Shown here piece by piece: positions 1 through 10,758 of a stretch of DNA of 64,000 bases. The stretch is from assembly GCF_000524195.1 (NCBI RefSeq), contig NW_020170387.1, positions 285,980 through 349,979 of the forward strand, read 5' to 3'. The stretch is from Echinococcus granulosus (Eukaryota; Platyhelminthes; Cestoda; Cyclophyllidea; Taeniidae). Both the position numbers and the translations under genes were made by a program. The notes beneath the pieces were generated by a model. It ran no database searches, was not told where the DNA came from, and saw only the letters and a list, made by a program, of their open reading frames with translations. How positions within the stretch are numbered: position 1 is the stretch's first letter; every line of letters starts with the position of its first letter.

Positions 1-109
1 AGGAATTTCTTCCGTTACAGTAAGGTTTATCACTTGGCAGTAGAAATCAGGATATTTGTGCCTAATGATAGGGTTTGGATTCCACTGGAACCACTGCGGC
101 TCCCCACCA

Positions 110-246
110 CTTCCCTGAAGACGAAAAAGACATAATGTTTGAGCAGAATATATGTATTCAACCAACAGCAGGGCTTGAGGCCTGCTGATATGACCCGGGG
201 GCTATCCCACCAGGCGAAGGTACAATGGCAGAGAACTTAATTGAAC
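110..246 (+). repeat. Dispersed repeat family, copy A
   Basis: This segment shares ordered blocks with four other places in the window (38256-38376, 39055-39189, 40985-41140 and, inverted, 19286-19447). The blocks are a 'ctgaagacgaaa' start, then 'cataat', then 'gagcagaatatatg', then 'atgaccc', then 'ccaccaggcgaaggtacaatgg', and an end like 'gagaacttaattgaac'. Copies are diverged by eye, so it is an old non-autonomous element such as a SINE or an LTR/TRIM fragment. The class is not settled. Confidence 0.6.
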
Positions 247-2108
247 CTTTCAGCAAAGCCGAGAAGTAAGTAAGTAACCAGCATCTTACATAATCATAAA
301 TAAGGGTTTTGACAGCACTGCAATTTGAACTCTAACTTATGCATGTTGCTGGAAGGTAGAGAGAAACCATGAGTCGTGCGTATTGAACGAATGTGTCATA
401 CTGCTCATACACATCGTAATTGTCCCTTGTTTTAGAATGAAGACGGCGACGGACCGAAAATCTTTTAGTGGAATGTTAAATTACTTCTCGAAAGCAATTT
501 GATTTCGCAAAGAGGTTTTTATTTCAGATCCAAAATGTTATCATTTCGTTTAGCACAGTCCATGATTGAGATAGATCTGTTTCCTTGAGGCGGGACCATG
601 TATATCTGCTTCCCTTATCAAATGGCAGGCGAAATAAGCTTTTTTTCTCATTCACGACCATTTAATTACGCGTTTGGATTGTCATATTCCAGATCTAAAA
701 GTTGGCTCGTCGATGGATTTTCTACTGCTCTCCTACAAAATACAGAATTAACGGCATGTTTTTTGCCTGACCTTGTATTTTCTTGAACATTGCATGATAC
801 TACTTCCACGGAATCACTCGACTTTAGGGTAAGAAGCCCTCATATGCGATTTATTGAGGTCCTATGCGCTTTATTTGGCGTCTAGATTCGAGGGTCGTGC
901 ATCCCAAGGAGATATCTCCTCTTTGATCATCATATCGAACATATAGTGCTATCCCGTTTCCCATCTGAGACGTTAAACACTTCTGGAGGGGCATATTTGC
1001 TTTTATTTAAAATATCTAAGAAAGTGCGGTTATCCTTGCAACGGGAGGGTCGTTCAAGCTGAAAAATCACTGAAAATTTGACATCTAAACTGAATTAAGG
1101 TGTGAGGTGTAGACATGGGATGATTAAGCAGCAGTTGGAGCTCTTAATTAGCTTGTTTTGCTCAACAGTCGTGGGAGTTGATTGAAACGGCTATCGCGAA
1201 TATTGGGTGTTAGGGCCGGCAGACTTATGGGGGCGGGAAAGTGTAGGCAGCTGATCCGCCGTGGGTAAGCAGTCGGTCACCCCTTTGCTACCGTATTATC
1301 GTCATTAGCCCTAAATCTGCCTTCAAGGTCGGTCACACGTAAACGAGATTTCTAGCGGAGCTAGTGGTGGGATAAGCAGCCTCTAAATCAAGTGAATTAT
1401 CTCCAGCTTAAACATTTGTGACCAAAGCCAGCATGAAATTTCGGCATAACTCCATTTACTTGTGAAATTCAATTAGTGTGTAAAACATACCTCTAGTGCG
1501 AATCTGCAATCGTAAAGTCGAGTCAGAAAATTGAAATATGAAAACAAATGTCTTCTCTTTGCCCACAAACCTCAGTAGCAAGAACCTCTCGAAACCTGAA
1601 AGAGATTTAGAGCCACTTCCAAGATGGAATGTTTGTTAGAACATTGTGGCCCCTAAAAAAGTAAGGAAATGTACGTTTTTACCTCCCGGGGTATCACAAA
1701 TGTCTTCGCAATACGGAGAGGAAGTTGGAAAGGATGGGGAAAAGAGGTTTTCGTCAACTATAAACGTCCACTGTATAAGGCAATTGGGTGAAGCTTCTGT
1801 CCCAGGAGACCTCTTCATCAAGTTGAAGAGGCCACCTGCAAATGCTCGACTGAATCCTCGCACAAGGCCAATCTCAGGTGACTAGTGGGAAAATAATCTT
1901 CAACTTTCATAGTGATGAATCGGTGTGAAGTGAATTCGAGTGCGCACTACCAACTGAAAATGCTGAAGAGCATGTGTCAGTCATTAGGCATCACAATTTC
2001 ACTCGCAGATTCAACAAAATGAAACTAGTGCTAATAACACACAAGAACTTCCTACTACAATAAAAATGAAATTCATTTCGGCAAAATTGTTTCTTTTTCC
2101 TGCCTTTT

Positions 2109-2339
2109 TCATTTCCCTTCCCTTTTCACTTCTGGATCCGTGCAGTTTTCGTAAGAACACTGGTGTTTCCAAACCTTTTGATCCACCCACAGGCACCCGG
2201 CTTCATCACAAAAACAGTGCACACGGTCCCTCCTCGATATAGCTTCCCTAGTTTGGCAGTAACGTTCATTCCCAGAAGGAGCAGCTGATTCGCCAGGAAG
2301 TAGTAACAGTACAAAGGCCGACAGAGTCGATTGCTGCAC
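2109..2339 (-). CDS. Weak candidate secreted cysteine-rich ORF
   Basis: A 76-codon open frame starting at a GTG, not ATG. It has a hydrophobic stretch near the start (SAFVLLLLPG) followed by a cysteine-rich part with spacing C-x13-C-x-C-x4-C-x10-C-x4-C and an N-glycosylation-type NCT. This resembles a small secreted or receptor ectodomain peptide, but a second frame through the same bases (2126-2314) is open too, no splice sites clearly bound it and I recognise no family. It could be an exon or a chance ORF. Confidence 0.2.
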   Translation of the reverse strand: MQQSTLSAFVLLLLPGESAAPSGNERYCQTREAISRRDRVHCFCDEAGCLWVDQKVWKHQCSYENCTDPEVKREGK

Positions 2340-4239
2340 CCCCTAACTCACTGCTTACTACGACGTTGGAGGATTGGAAAAATGTTGAAGGTCTTTCATG
2401 TATTTAGTAGAGTTCGCCTAGAACAAAGCAGTTGAGCGTGCTGTTGAGGTCAGAACACCGGAAATGGTTGCGTGGCAAATTGACATATTCTAACGACACC
2501 TGTTCCTTAGGCACAGCAGGCTTCCACTAAAATCTGGATGTCAGAGCGCTCCGTCCATAATATCTCCTGATTAACACCCCACTAGATCTCTACACATGCA
2601 TAATGAAGTTCTATCCAAAATTATGCATCTTTAAGCATATATCTAAACACTTTGCATCTTTAGAAAGGACTCGAGCACTACAGCTATTTAAACACATGAT
2701 TTTCATTTATAATCTCGTATTCAAACGCTTTTAAAGATCAATCTCCTGCTGCGGTATCCATTTCAAATTTGGCAGCAATTGCATATGCAATGAGGGTACC
2801 TTGAAGTTTCTGTTGAAGCATCAATCGACTCAAAACCGAAGATCATTTTAAAGCAAATGAAGAGGCTAAGACTCCACCCTTCAAAGTTTGTTGTCAGACA
2901 AAAATACTTTGTTTAAAGTAATACCGCTGCTACTTTCTCCACCCATTGGTTGCAACGCGTACCATCAATAATTAAGTCGGTGGAAAAGAATTCGTCCTGT
3001 ACTGCCCATCTATCACCAAAGAAAGTGGAGGTGCGGATGTTTCACCACGCATGGAGGAAAGTTGATTGCATGCATATGTGATAAACTGAGATGCCCGAGA
3101 TTGCTGGTGGCTGCCACTGCGAGTCTCACCATTGTTCAAGCTTTGGAAGAAGCATTTGCGAAAAAAAGCGCGCTGCCCTGCCTGATGCTTTTGTGAAAAA
3201 GGCCATAAACCCTGCTCAGAAAATGAAAACAGCTTTGGCTGAGGCTTACGGCAGTAGAATGGGATTATTCTAAATGGCGAAAAGCAGCCCTTGGTGTGTG
3301 TTCAAACACAGTTTGACAAGTGACAGCCTCTCAAACAAAAAAAAACACTACATTGTGCATAGAAATTCCAGAAAAGTGGTCGCGCATTAGCTCGCATGCT
3401 TCTGAAAAGTCAAATAGTAGTTATCACCTACTGAGGGCAGACATACCTCATTACTTTTTGATTCCACTGAGTAACACATGTTTTCGAGATTTTGTGGTTT
3501 AGCAAAGAACGTAGTAATTGTGACATAAACGGACGTGACTTTATTGTAAAGTGCACTTTAAAGCGAATGTCAGCCTTCCATAGACACGCAAATTCCCTTC
3601 ATGTAAATCCACCAACCTAGAAGGAATCGTTAAACATGAACCGTGCATTCTATAGCATTTATACAATTTCCAATACGTGGATGAATACACTTTTCACCAT
3701 TCAGGCTTGGTAACTACGATATTCACAAATAATTAACTTATAAGCCTGCGTCAACTACCAAAGATTCGATATTATCTCAGGGAACAGTTCAATGAGCAGT
3801 GTAACATGGACTACAATAGTCTGCAGCTATTTTCCAAAGGACGTCAATCATATTAGGGATAATTTGATATCAAATACGAAATCCTCTACGTAACCACTTT
3901 GATGAGATCAGAAACGGGTGCGAAAATTAAATACCGAGGAAACACCCTCACAAACCGAAATCTCACATGATTTTAAAAGTGCCAGGAGGGGTGTAAGCAA
4001 TAGAGGCGAGTTTCAACTTCTTTTTAAATAACCAAATGATGATGGGAAACGACAGGTTCGAAAATGAGTTGCATGTGTATAATTCATAGTCAGAAATTTT
4101 ACATGATAAACACTACAGGTAAATGGTGGCATGGAGAAGTGTCCGACTTTATGCAAACACAGATAAATTGGGGAGGGTAACCCTTGCAGTAAATAATCAA
4201 AATAAAATTCTTGTAAACTACATGAGACGCATCATGCTA

Positions 4240-5942
4240 CTAGTCCGGTACATCTAGCCGGGTGGAAGCAGGGCAGAGGGCGCTCACCGCCACCTGTGAG
4301 GTCGCCTGGTCGCCTCCATGCTGAGGCGCAAGTAACAATCGGGCTTCCAACGGCCAGTTTGCCTCTTGCGACTCAACGCAAACCGACTTAGAGGGAGACT
4401 TGGGACTCTCGAACCCCGATGGGGGCGCATCAGTCATCACCACATGGGAATCCAAACTGCGGGGAAAGGACTGTTGGTTTTCACCTCGAGTAGTGCTAAA
4501 GAGTATGGATAAAGGAAAAGAGAAATTCATTAGAAGAAAGGCAATTATCCACATATGAATTCAAAAGACCTAGCATTTAAAATGGAATCAGAGGCCCCCA
4601 TTGCACAAATGTGGGTGTTAGATTAAGGAATTCAATACTAGCAACTATATTCAATCAAGGAGCGCAGCATCTGTAAATGCTAAGGACGAGTCAACATTAA
4701 ATAAGAGTTACAAAATCCTACAACATCCGGTTGGGGACCTAACGTTTGACACGATTTAGAACCTTTCTGTACTGCCGTAGAAAAGTTTTATTGATGCTTG
4801 AACGACGGGCATAAATTTGGAACCAATCTAGGTAAGACAATACAAACTCTGTTTGCATTCAAAAAAGGCCGATGCAATCCGATAAAAATGTGTAGTGCAT
4901 GGTGTACGTATTTTAGCGATTAGTGAGAGTACGAACACCACAAGTGAGCTGAGTGTAATAGAATGGTAATAACAGAAAGGATAGAAACAAGTATCGGGAG
5001 AAAACATTAACATCAGACTCACCGATCACACATCGAGGATTTGTGAAGACTGCTTAATTTATACGAAATATTGCCATATTCCTGTAGCGGGTGGCACATT
5101 TCAATGATATGGCGATAAAAAAGCTGGAAGCATCGACGCCACTGAAAATGGGGACGACCAGAGAAACAGAGACTCATAAAGACTGTCAAGGCTGACATGA
5201 GAGGAGAGGCAATGATTACAAAAGGAAGATGCAAATCATCGTCCAGTCTGAGAGCCAGCAAAACGCCCGAAGTAGCGATCAACAAAAGAGAAGTGGAATA
5301 ACCAACACTGATGCAAAAAGACTGTCGTCTATAATCCGGAAACTTATTTACACAAGCAAAGCGGGAAATGGATAAGACGATTTCGGTAAACTCAAGAATG
5401 AAAAAGAATGCAAACGCAACCCAGCTAGGTATAAAAACAATTCTCCAACTCAAAGTAATAAAACGCTCCACCTTAAGAGCAACGAGAATGAAGAATAAAA
5501 TGTGTGAGGAAACAATGAAATGGAGGTCCCCATCAAAGTCATTTTTGATGGCCCAGCAACTGACGAAAAGCCCAAAAATGCTCAGTATTATTAGTGGAAT
5601 ATAAGCAGACATCCAGTTATGATGGGCGTTTCCGAGTCTGTTGCAAGTCAAAACTCCAAAGAATAAAAGATTAGTATGAAAGAATGCATCAAAAAACACA
5701 CTTTTAAAATGTGATTGCATCTCAATGTAACAACGCGGACTCCGACAAAATGCAAAAACTTCAAAGAGGAAGCCGCCAAATACAACAAACTCCCAAAGCC
5801 ACAGGGGGAAGAACACTACCCAATAAGGCCAGTAGATAAAATCGTCAAGGCGCAAAGACAAGAGGGCAATAAACATGAAGACAAGAGACAATGCGACAAA
5901 CTGTCTTCGGTTGAAATTATCACAAAAATATGGTGGCTCCAT
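4240..5942 (-). CDS. TMEM185: TMEM185-type multi-pass membrane protein
   Basis: Two coding exons on the minus strand, 5942..5023 and 4495..4240, give 391 aa; human TMEM185A/B is about 350 aa. The start at 5942 is chosen because MEPPYFCDNFNRRQF lines up residue for residue with the human amino end; an upstream in-frame ATG at 5987 would add 15 residues. Family hallmarks are LRLDDFIYWPYWVVFFPLWLWE near residues 30-52, repeated LRLD/LKVERFI membrane segments (about seven hydrophobic segments) and LQEYGNISY after the last one. The exon ends at a GTGAGT donor. The acceptor is CTTTAG after a pyrimidine tract, and phase 2 joins in frame. The second exon encodes a hydrophilic Ser/Pro-rich tail, presumably cytosolic. 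The molecular function of the family is poorly known. It lies head to head with ITPK1. Confidence 0.88.
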
Positions 5943-6676
5943 TGCGAAGCAGATTTCGTGTGCTTTGGAAGGGCTCTTCTCGTGCAATCAAATGGTAAAC
6001 CGTCAAAGAGAACACAAGTACGACGGGGCCAGGTGAATCAACATTTGGGGCGCCTCCCAAGCATCCCTGACTTTCTATTGGTTTAGTAAACTTTTCGTAC
6101 ATACACAAAGTAATTTAAAATAAAAACAGGCATCATCATTTAAATCCGCATTTGAAACTCAATAATTTTTCATTTTTGTAGACTTGTCTTAGCTACACAG
6201 CTGACTTTTAAAAAATCCAGTGGCAGTTATCCGGAACTTAAAGAAATTATTTAATAACCACAAAATTCAGTAAGCAGAATAAGAAAACGACAAAATTACT
6301 GCACGCTCAACCCATGTTACTAAGATTATCAGCGCTTTGGGCAAAATTGCAAAAGGTATTCTGGCGAGTCCAGGGAGGAATCAAAGCAACTAATCCATGG
6401 CTTTATAACAACTTAAAAATGCATAAACAGTTTGCTGTGTTTACCAGCAACAATTCATCGTTTGCTCTGGTAATTCCACTGTCTGTTCAGATCGTACTAC
6501 TTTACAAAACGCGTGTCTCGAGTGGGTAAAAGGAATCGCCTCGAAATGGCTATTCTACTTGGATTTTGAATATCTAATACACCTAAATATTTTTGACTTA
6601 TTTGAATTGTGTGACCTTACAGTGTTTGAATTGATATCCTGTGGGTAACATAAAACTTGACTGCCATTCTTGTAGA
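5943..6676. promoter_or_regulatory. Divergent intergenic region TMEM185 / ITPK1
   Basis: About 730 bp separate the two start codons, which point away from each other, so this should hold both promoters and 5' UTRs. It is AT-rich with no clear TATA box that I would defend. A TTGTAG just before the ITPK1 ATG could be a 5' UTR splice or trans-splice acceptor. The plus ORF at 6314-6529 has no family features and is treated as chance. Confidence 0.4.
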
Positions 6677-9600
6677 ATGAAGCGTGTTGGTATTTTCGTC
6701 GAAGACAGGAAATTTGAGAAACTCGGTTTTAAGCAGTTTCTTGAAATAAAGAGGTACGCGAATTCTGTGTAGTGTTAATCAGATAGATCTGATGAGCCAA
6801 TCCGATATTTCAGGGTATTTATTCACAAAGTAGTGACTGTTCTGTAGATACTAGAAAACGAGCCTTTTGAGTGTCAAGGTACTTTTGACTTAATACTTCA
6901 TAAGGGGTTCTACCTCATAAAAAAGGACAAAATGAAGTATTTCGCTTTTCAAGTTTGTTTTGTGGCACCTTATTTTCTTTATAGAGATATATCCAGTCAA
7001 ATCCTTCTATTAAGTTCCTTGATCAATTTGATGCCGTCGCGTTGATATTGAATCGTTATATGCAATGTAAAAGTGTTGCTCACGCTGCTCGAGCTGCGGG
7101 TCTATGTAAGTGCTTCTCAAGTTTGGAAGATGTCTTTGGATTATTGCGTCTTCTGAGCTTAGAACCTCTGCTGTTATTTTCACCAAAATGTGTTTCATCA
7201 GTAGTTCGGTTGGCCGTTGTAATGTTTGGTTATTTGCAGGTGATGTGATTCTGATACCATCTTTTTGTTTGTGCATTGGTGATCTGGAAATTGACATTCG
7301 TTCCCTCCAAGATGCCAATGTAACTTTTCCAGTTGGTAAGCGGCTAAATAGGTAGCTAACTGACTACTTTGTTATTGTTTGGTTCAAAAGCATTACGTAT
7401 AAGACGATGCACATTAATTCGCCCAATTCATATCAGTTAATAGGACCAGGACTGTTCTTTTGCCTATGTCCTGTTCAAATGTAATCGAGGCTCCCTCTAA
7501 GCCCTTGCTTTTCCCAACTTTATCTTATCCATAAAATCTTACATATAACTTTTTGCGGCACCTTTAGTTTGTAAGCCTCTTGTCTCGCACGGGAAAGCAG
7601 AGGCCCATAAAGTATGCATCTTTACAAACAGCTGTTACTATTTGCTTAGATGATGCTGCTCTTTAAGGAGGATGACCTGAGCCTGGTTAAATGTCGCTCC
7701 GTGGTGCAGAGTTTCGAGAACCACGATGGGATCTTGTTGAAGGCCTACATTATTGGTGACTTCTTTCATCTCGTTACAAGACCATCCATTGGAAATCTGC
7801 CTAGAGGTATTGTTAATCTATGATATGCTTGGACGCGGCTTTTAGAACATGAACCAATCTTTTTTAATTCGCAAGATGTTTCCAAGGGAAACTCACGTTC
7901 TGTTCTCAACAACGTAAGTGCTTGAGTTGCATAAGACACTACTTTGTTGTGTCGTGTTCAAACTTATTATCACTATTTGATTCCTTCTTGTTTTTTCTTG
8001 ACAACGCTTTTGTAATAAATGATAGTTTCGTTTTTTGTTCCATGTTTCAATTTGAAGAATGGTGCAGCTTGGCAAAATATATTCGGCGAAGTGTACTTCT
8101 ATTGAACTGGAATTTCGTATGATTGCATACTAACGCATTGTAACAACGCTTAAAACATATCCATTCCAGTATATCTAGGTCTGTTTAAATTCTCCGACTC
8201 TAATTAGATGTTTGCCACTGATTTGAGTAATCACACCATCGCAGATTCTTCATTGATGACCCAATTACAGTTTTAATGGTGGATGGTGAAATTTGAGCAG
8301 TGTACAATGACTTGAAATCCCATGTATTTCCAAACAGGATTTGCTTGATCATAAAGTTTGCATGCCTTGTTTACCGTTTTTTGTCACCTGGCAAGAATCA
8401 TCGCACTCCATCATCAGTGGGACTGCGCCCTTTGAAATTATGACTACTTTAGCACTCGAACTTTGGGGTTTTGAACGATATAGTCGTAATTTACTTCTTG
8501 AGAATTGTTTTCAAGTGACGAAGTTTAATAGGTAATCTATCCCCAAAAGCACATCGTTAGGTTAAGTAACATGAGTCGAGACATCTTTCGGTTATTGATG
8601 ACAGGTCTTTTCTTAGAATGCATTTAAGATTACCCAAATCGGTGCCTAACTGCTTGATTATTTGGCGAAGTTATGCCATCATAGTCTCACCTAAAGTGCA
8701 CATTACATTGTCAGCTATGCACGTGACAAAATCCTTGCTTTGCGCTTTATCTTTTTATTCTCAAAGATAAGTGAACTCGACTGTTTTGGGCTTCACTAGC
8801 TTGTTAATTTAAGGATCGGAAGTGCTCTAACGTTCTCAAGAGCCAAAGGGGTGTGTTTTTCACTGCTAAGAGTTGGACTTGTGAAATATCAGACCACGTA
8901 TTTTATTTCAAAGACTGCATAACTGTTACTTCCAACTTCTTCCCAACTGTGTAGATCTCATGGAAGGCGTATCAAATATTGTGTGATCCTGTGTATTCTT
9001 TGCGACAGGTGTGAAAATACGTTGGTCCCTTTTATTGTTCTTCTGCTTTCAGGCTCATGGTGTTCCAAGTGTTGAAGATTTAAATATTGACAAGGCTTTA
9101 ATCAAGCGGGTCATTGGCACCCTCCGTGCACGTTTGCGTCTCGAACTCATGGGCGTCGATTTCGTGATTCCATCCAACACTGATCGTAAGCAGCGCTTAG
9201 CTGTTATAGACGTCAACGTATTTCCAGGTAATGTCAGAAAAAAACCAAGCAAGACATCTGCTTTTAAAACCCATGAAGTGGAAGGGTCAAATTGTGTTAT
9301 TTTGATTATGAAATCAGGTTAATTTTTCGTGATGTTGGAAAAATTTTTATTGCGAGGCTTAGGCGAAACAGAGTGGAAAGGTTGTTTCAGCATCATATAT
9401 TGAGGTTTAGCGTCGCAATTTTAAATTCCTGGCCTCTATTTTTTGTAGCAATGGAAGCTGCTACAGACAGTTTCTATTGGAATCAGTACTTTGATAGATG
9501 CGCATAACTACTTCACATTGCTAGCATTAGTGATCTTCAAGCCTAGTTTATTGTGGCTTATCTCTTTATAACTGGTGGCACTGGTTTTAACGCCTAAATC

Positions 9601-9865
9601 AGCTTGACTTGTTATTTTTTGAGTTTAAAAACAGGAACGATTGTTAAGTCAAATCGAGGATAATCATTAAAACAGCTTCATTATAAGGCCATCTTTATGC
9701 TGCTAGTGTTTTATTCCTGCGTACTAAATTGGTCAATTTCTATTTCATTTTTCAGATTACAGCTGTGTGCCAAATTTTCACTTCCACTTGGAGAATTTGG
9801 TGAGAGAAAAGCTGGATTTATCGAAGCTACCCTCGCCAGCAGCTGTCACGGATGCGTCAGTGTAA
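6677..9865 (+). CDS. ITPK1: Inositol-tetrakisphosphate 1-kinase (ATP-grasp)
   Basis: Kinase of the soluble inositol phosphate pathway that phosphorylates Ins(3,4,5,6)P4 and Ins(1,3,4)P3 in the cytosol. Nine exons fit in phase: 6677..6753, 6787..6829, 6985..7105, 7240..7335, 7568..7611, 7650..7806, 7846..7913, 9053..9227, 9756..9865 (296 aa). Matches in order: KRVGIFVEDRKFEKLGF at the start, VFIHK, IKFLDQFDAVALILNR, VTFPVVCKPLVSHGKAEAH (nucleotide-binding Lys and the HG motif), VVQSFENHDGILLKAYIIGD, EPIFFNSQDVSK, and LAVIDVNVFPG with the metal-binding Asp and Asn. Human ITPK1 has 414 aa; the missing part is its variable carboxy tail plus about 20 residues after IHK. The second exon is the least certain: it needs a 33-nt intron and leaves by GTAGTG, because the frame otherwise meets TAG at 6842. 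An upstream exon may add a few residues before the ATG. Confidence 0.9.
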
Positions 9866-10240
9866 CTTTTATTGAAACACTTTCTCACCTCTGACCTTTG
9901 CATCGAACGGTTATTCCACTCCGATGACTTCGCAATGCCGACTTTTTTTATTTAAATGAACTACCTCAACAGTCAAAGCTTACTTCCTTTTCTCTTTTGG
10001 CAGTTGTGATTGGAGGGTGAAATGTTGTCCCCAGTAGAACACTGGGCGTTTCTGCGCAAACGCATTCCTAGTATTGGTGAGTGGATCCAACAAACTTTTA
10101 GACACAAACCACCCTTTTCATGTGCAGCACAAATCAAAGAGCAGCAACTTTTCAACCAGTTAAGGAGAAGTGAATATGAGACTCATAAATGGCGGCAGAT
10201 AACTGTGTTAAGAGTTACTCTAGCAACATTGTCCGCAGCT

Positions 10241-10323
10241 TCCCAAGTTGCCTCGTCGCAATTGACTCACCGTTTGGGGTGTTAATGACCGGGCGTTAGC
10301 TGGCCTCCTCAGGCAACTTGGGA
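10241..10323. repeat. Inverted repeat, 13-bp perfect arms
   Basis: The arm tcccaagttgcct at 10241-10253 is repeated as its reverse complement aggcaacttggga at 10311-10323, with a 57-bp spacer. Outer bases continue to match imperfectly (gcagct versus atgcgg). It could be the end of a small foldback or MITE-like element or a transcribed hairpin. Confidence 0.6.
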
Positions 10324-10607
10324 TGCGGTGACGTCGTTGTTACTGCTTTTGTGAGTTCAAAAAACCCCTGGAGTGTGTAAATTTAAAAATACGGTCTCCT
10401 AGTGATAAAGGAAAGTTGGATACGGTCAACTGCGTCCAGGTTCTATCCGATTTTCATGATGCCGACTGGCTGGTATGACTTCAACTGCATCTGATGTTGA
10501 AGTCGATGAGAATTTACTGACAGCGAAAACAAAATGCAGCATGCCCAAAGGTCTGCGGTGCATATCCACGCTGGTTGGTTGGTATCGTCGCCCACAGCGT
10601 GTGCTGA

Positions 10608-10669
10608 TTTGGCGGGAGGGCTATTGATCGGTTGTTTAAACCGACTAGCAGCGCGATTGATCAATCGCG
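10608..10669. promoter_or_regulatory. E2F-like site plus perfect 18-bp palindrome
   Basis: TTTGGCGGGA at 10608-10617 matches the E2F/DP consensus. It is followed by the stem CGGTT-gttta-AACCG (10629-10643) and the perfect palindrome CGCGATTGATCAATCGCG (10652-10669). The block lies 90-150 bp upstream of the ATG at 10759, where a core promoter would be expected. Regulatory use is inferred from position and symmetry only. Confidence 0.35.
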
Positions 10670-10758
10670 TTGCCGCATTCGCTTGACACGAGACGTGTCA
10701 GACGCAGTGAGCTGCATATGTGGAGCAATTACCATAATCTTAGACTGCGACTCGAGAA

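Larger units (their letters stand above)
1..4239. other. Intergenic, no firm gene
   Basis: AT-rich DNA without an ORF set that shows splice-phase continuity or a family I recognise. It holds one copy of the dispersed repeat (110-246) and a weak cysteine-rich minus-strand ORF (2109-2339), both listed separately. A short open frame at 1646-1885 (+) has no ATG and no recognisable content. Confidence 0.5.
9866..10758. other. Intergenic region upstream of 10759 gene
   Basis: Between the ITPK1 stop and the next gene. The ORF at 10010-10285 overlaps an inverted repeat and shows no family features. The right half (10550-10750) is more GC-rich, with several small palindromes and an E2F-like site described separately. 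Confidence 0.4.

Noticed and set aside
4404..4420. Minus-strand GGGGTTCGAGAGTCCC as a tRNA B box
   Set aside because: It lies inside the TMEM185 terminal exon and no A box is at the right distance.
5368..6086. Plus ORFs of 78 and 123 codons
   Set aside because: Antisense to the TMEM185 exon.
10010..10285. 91-codon plus ORF
   Set aside because: Runs into the inverted repeat, has no recognisable content and both strands are open.
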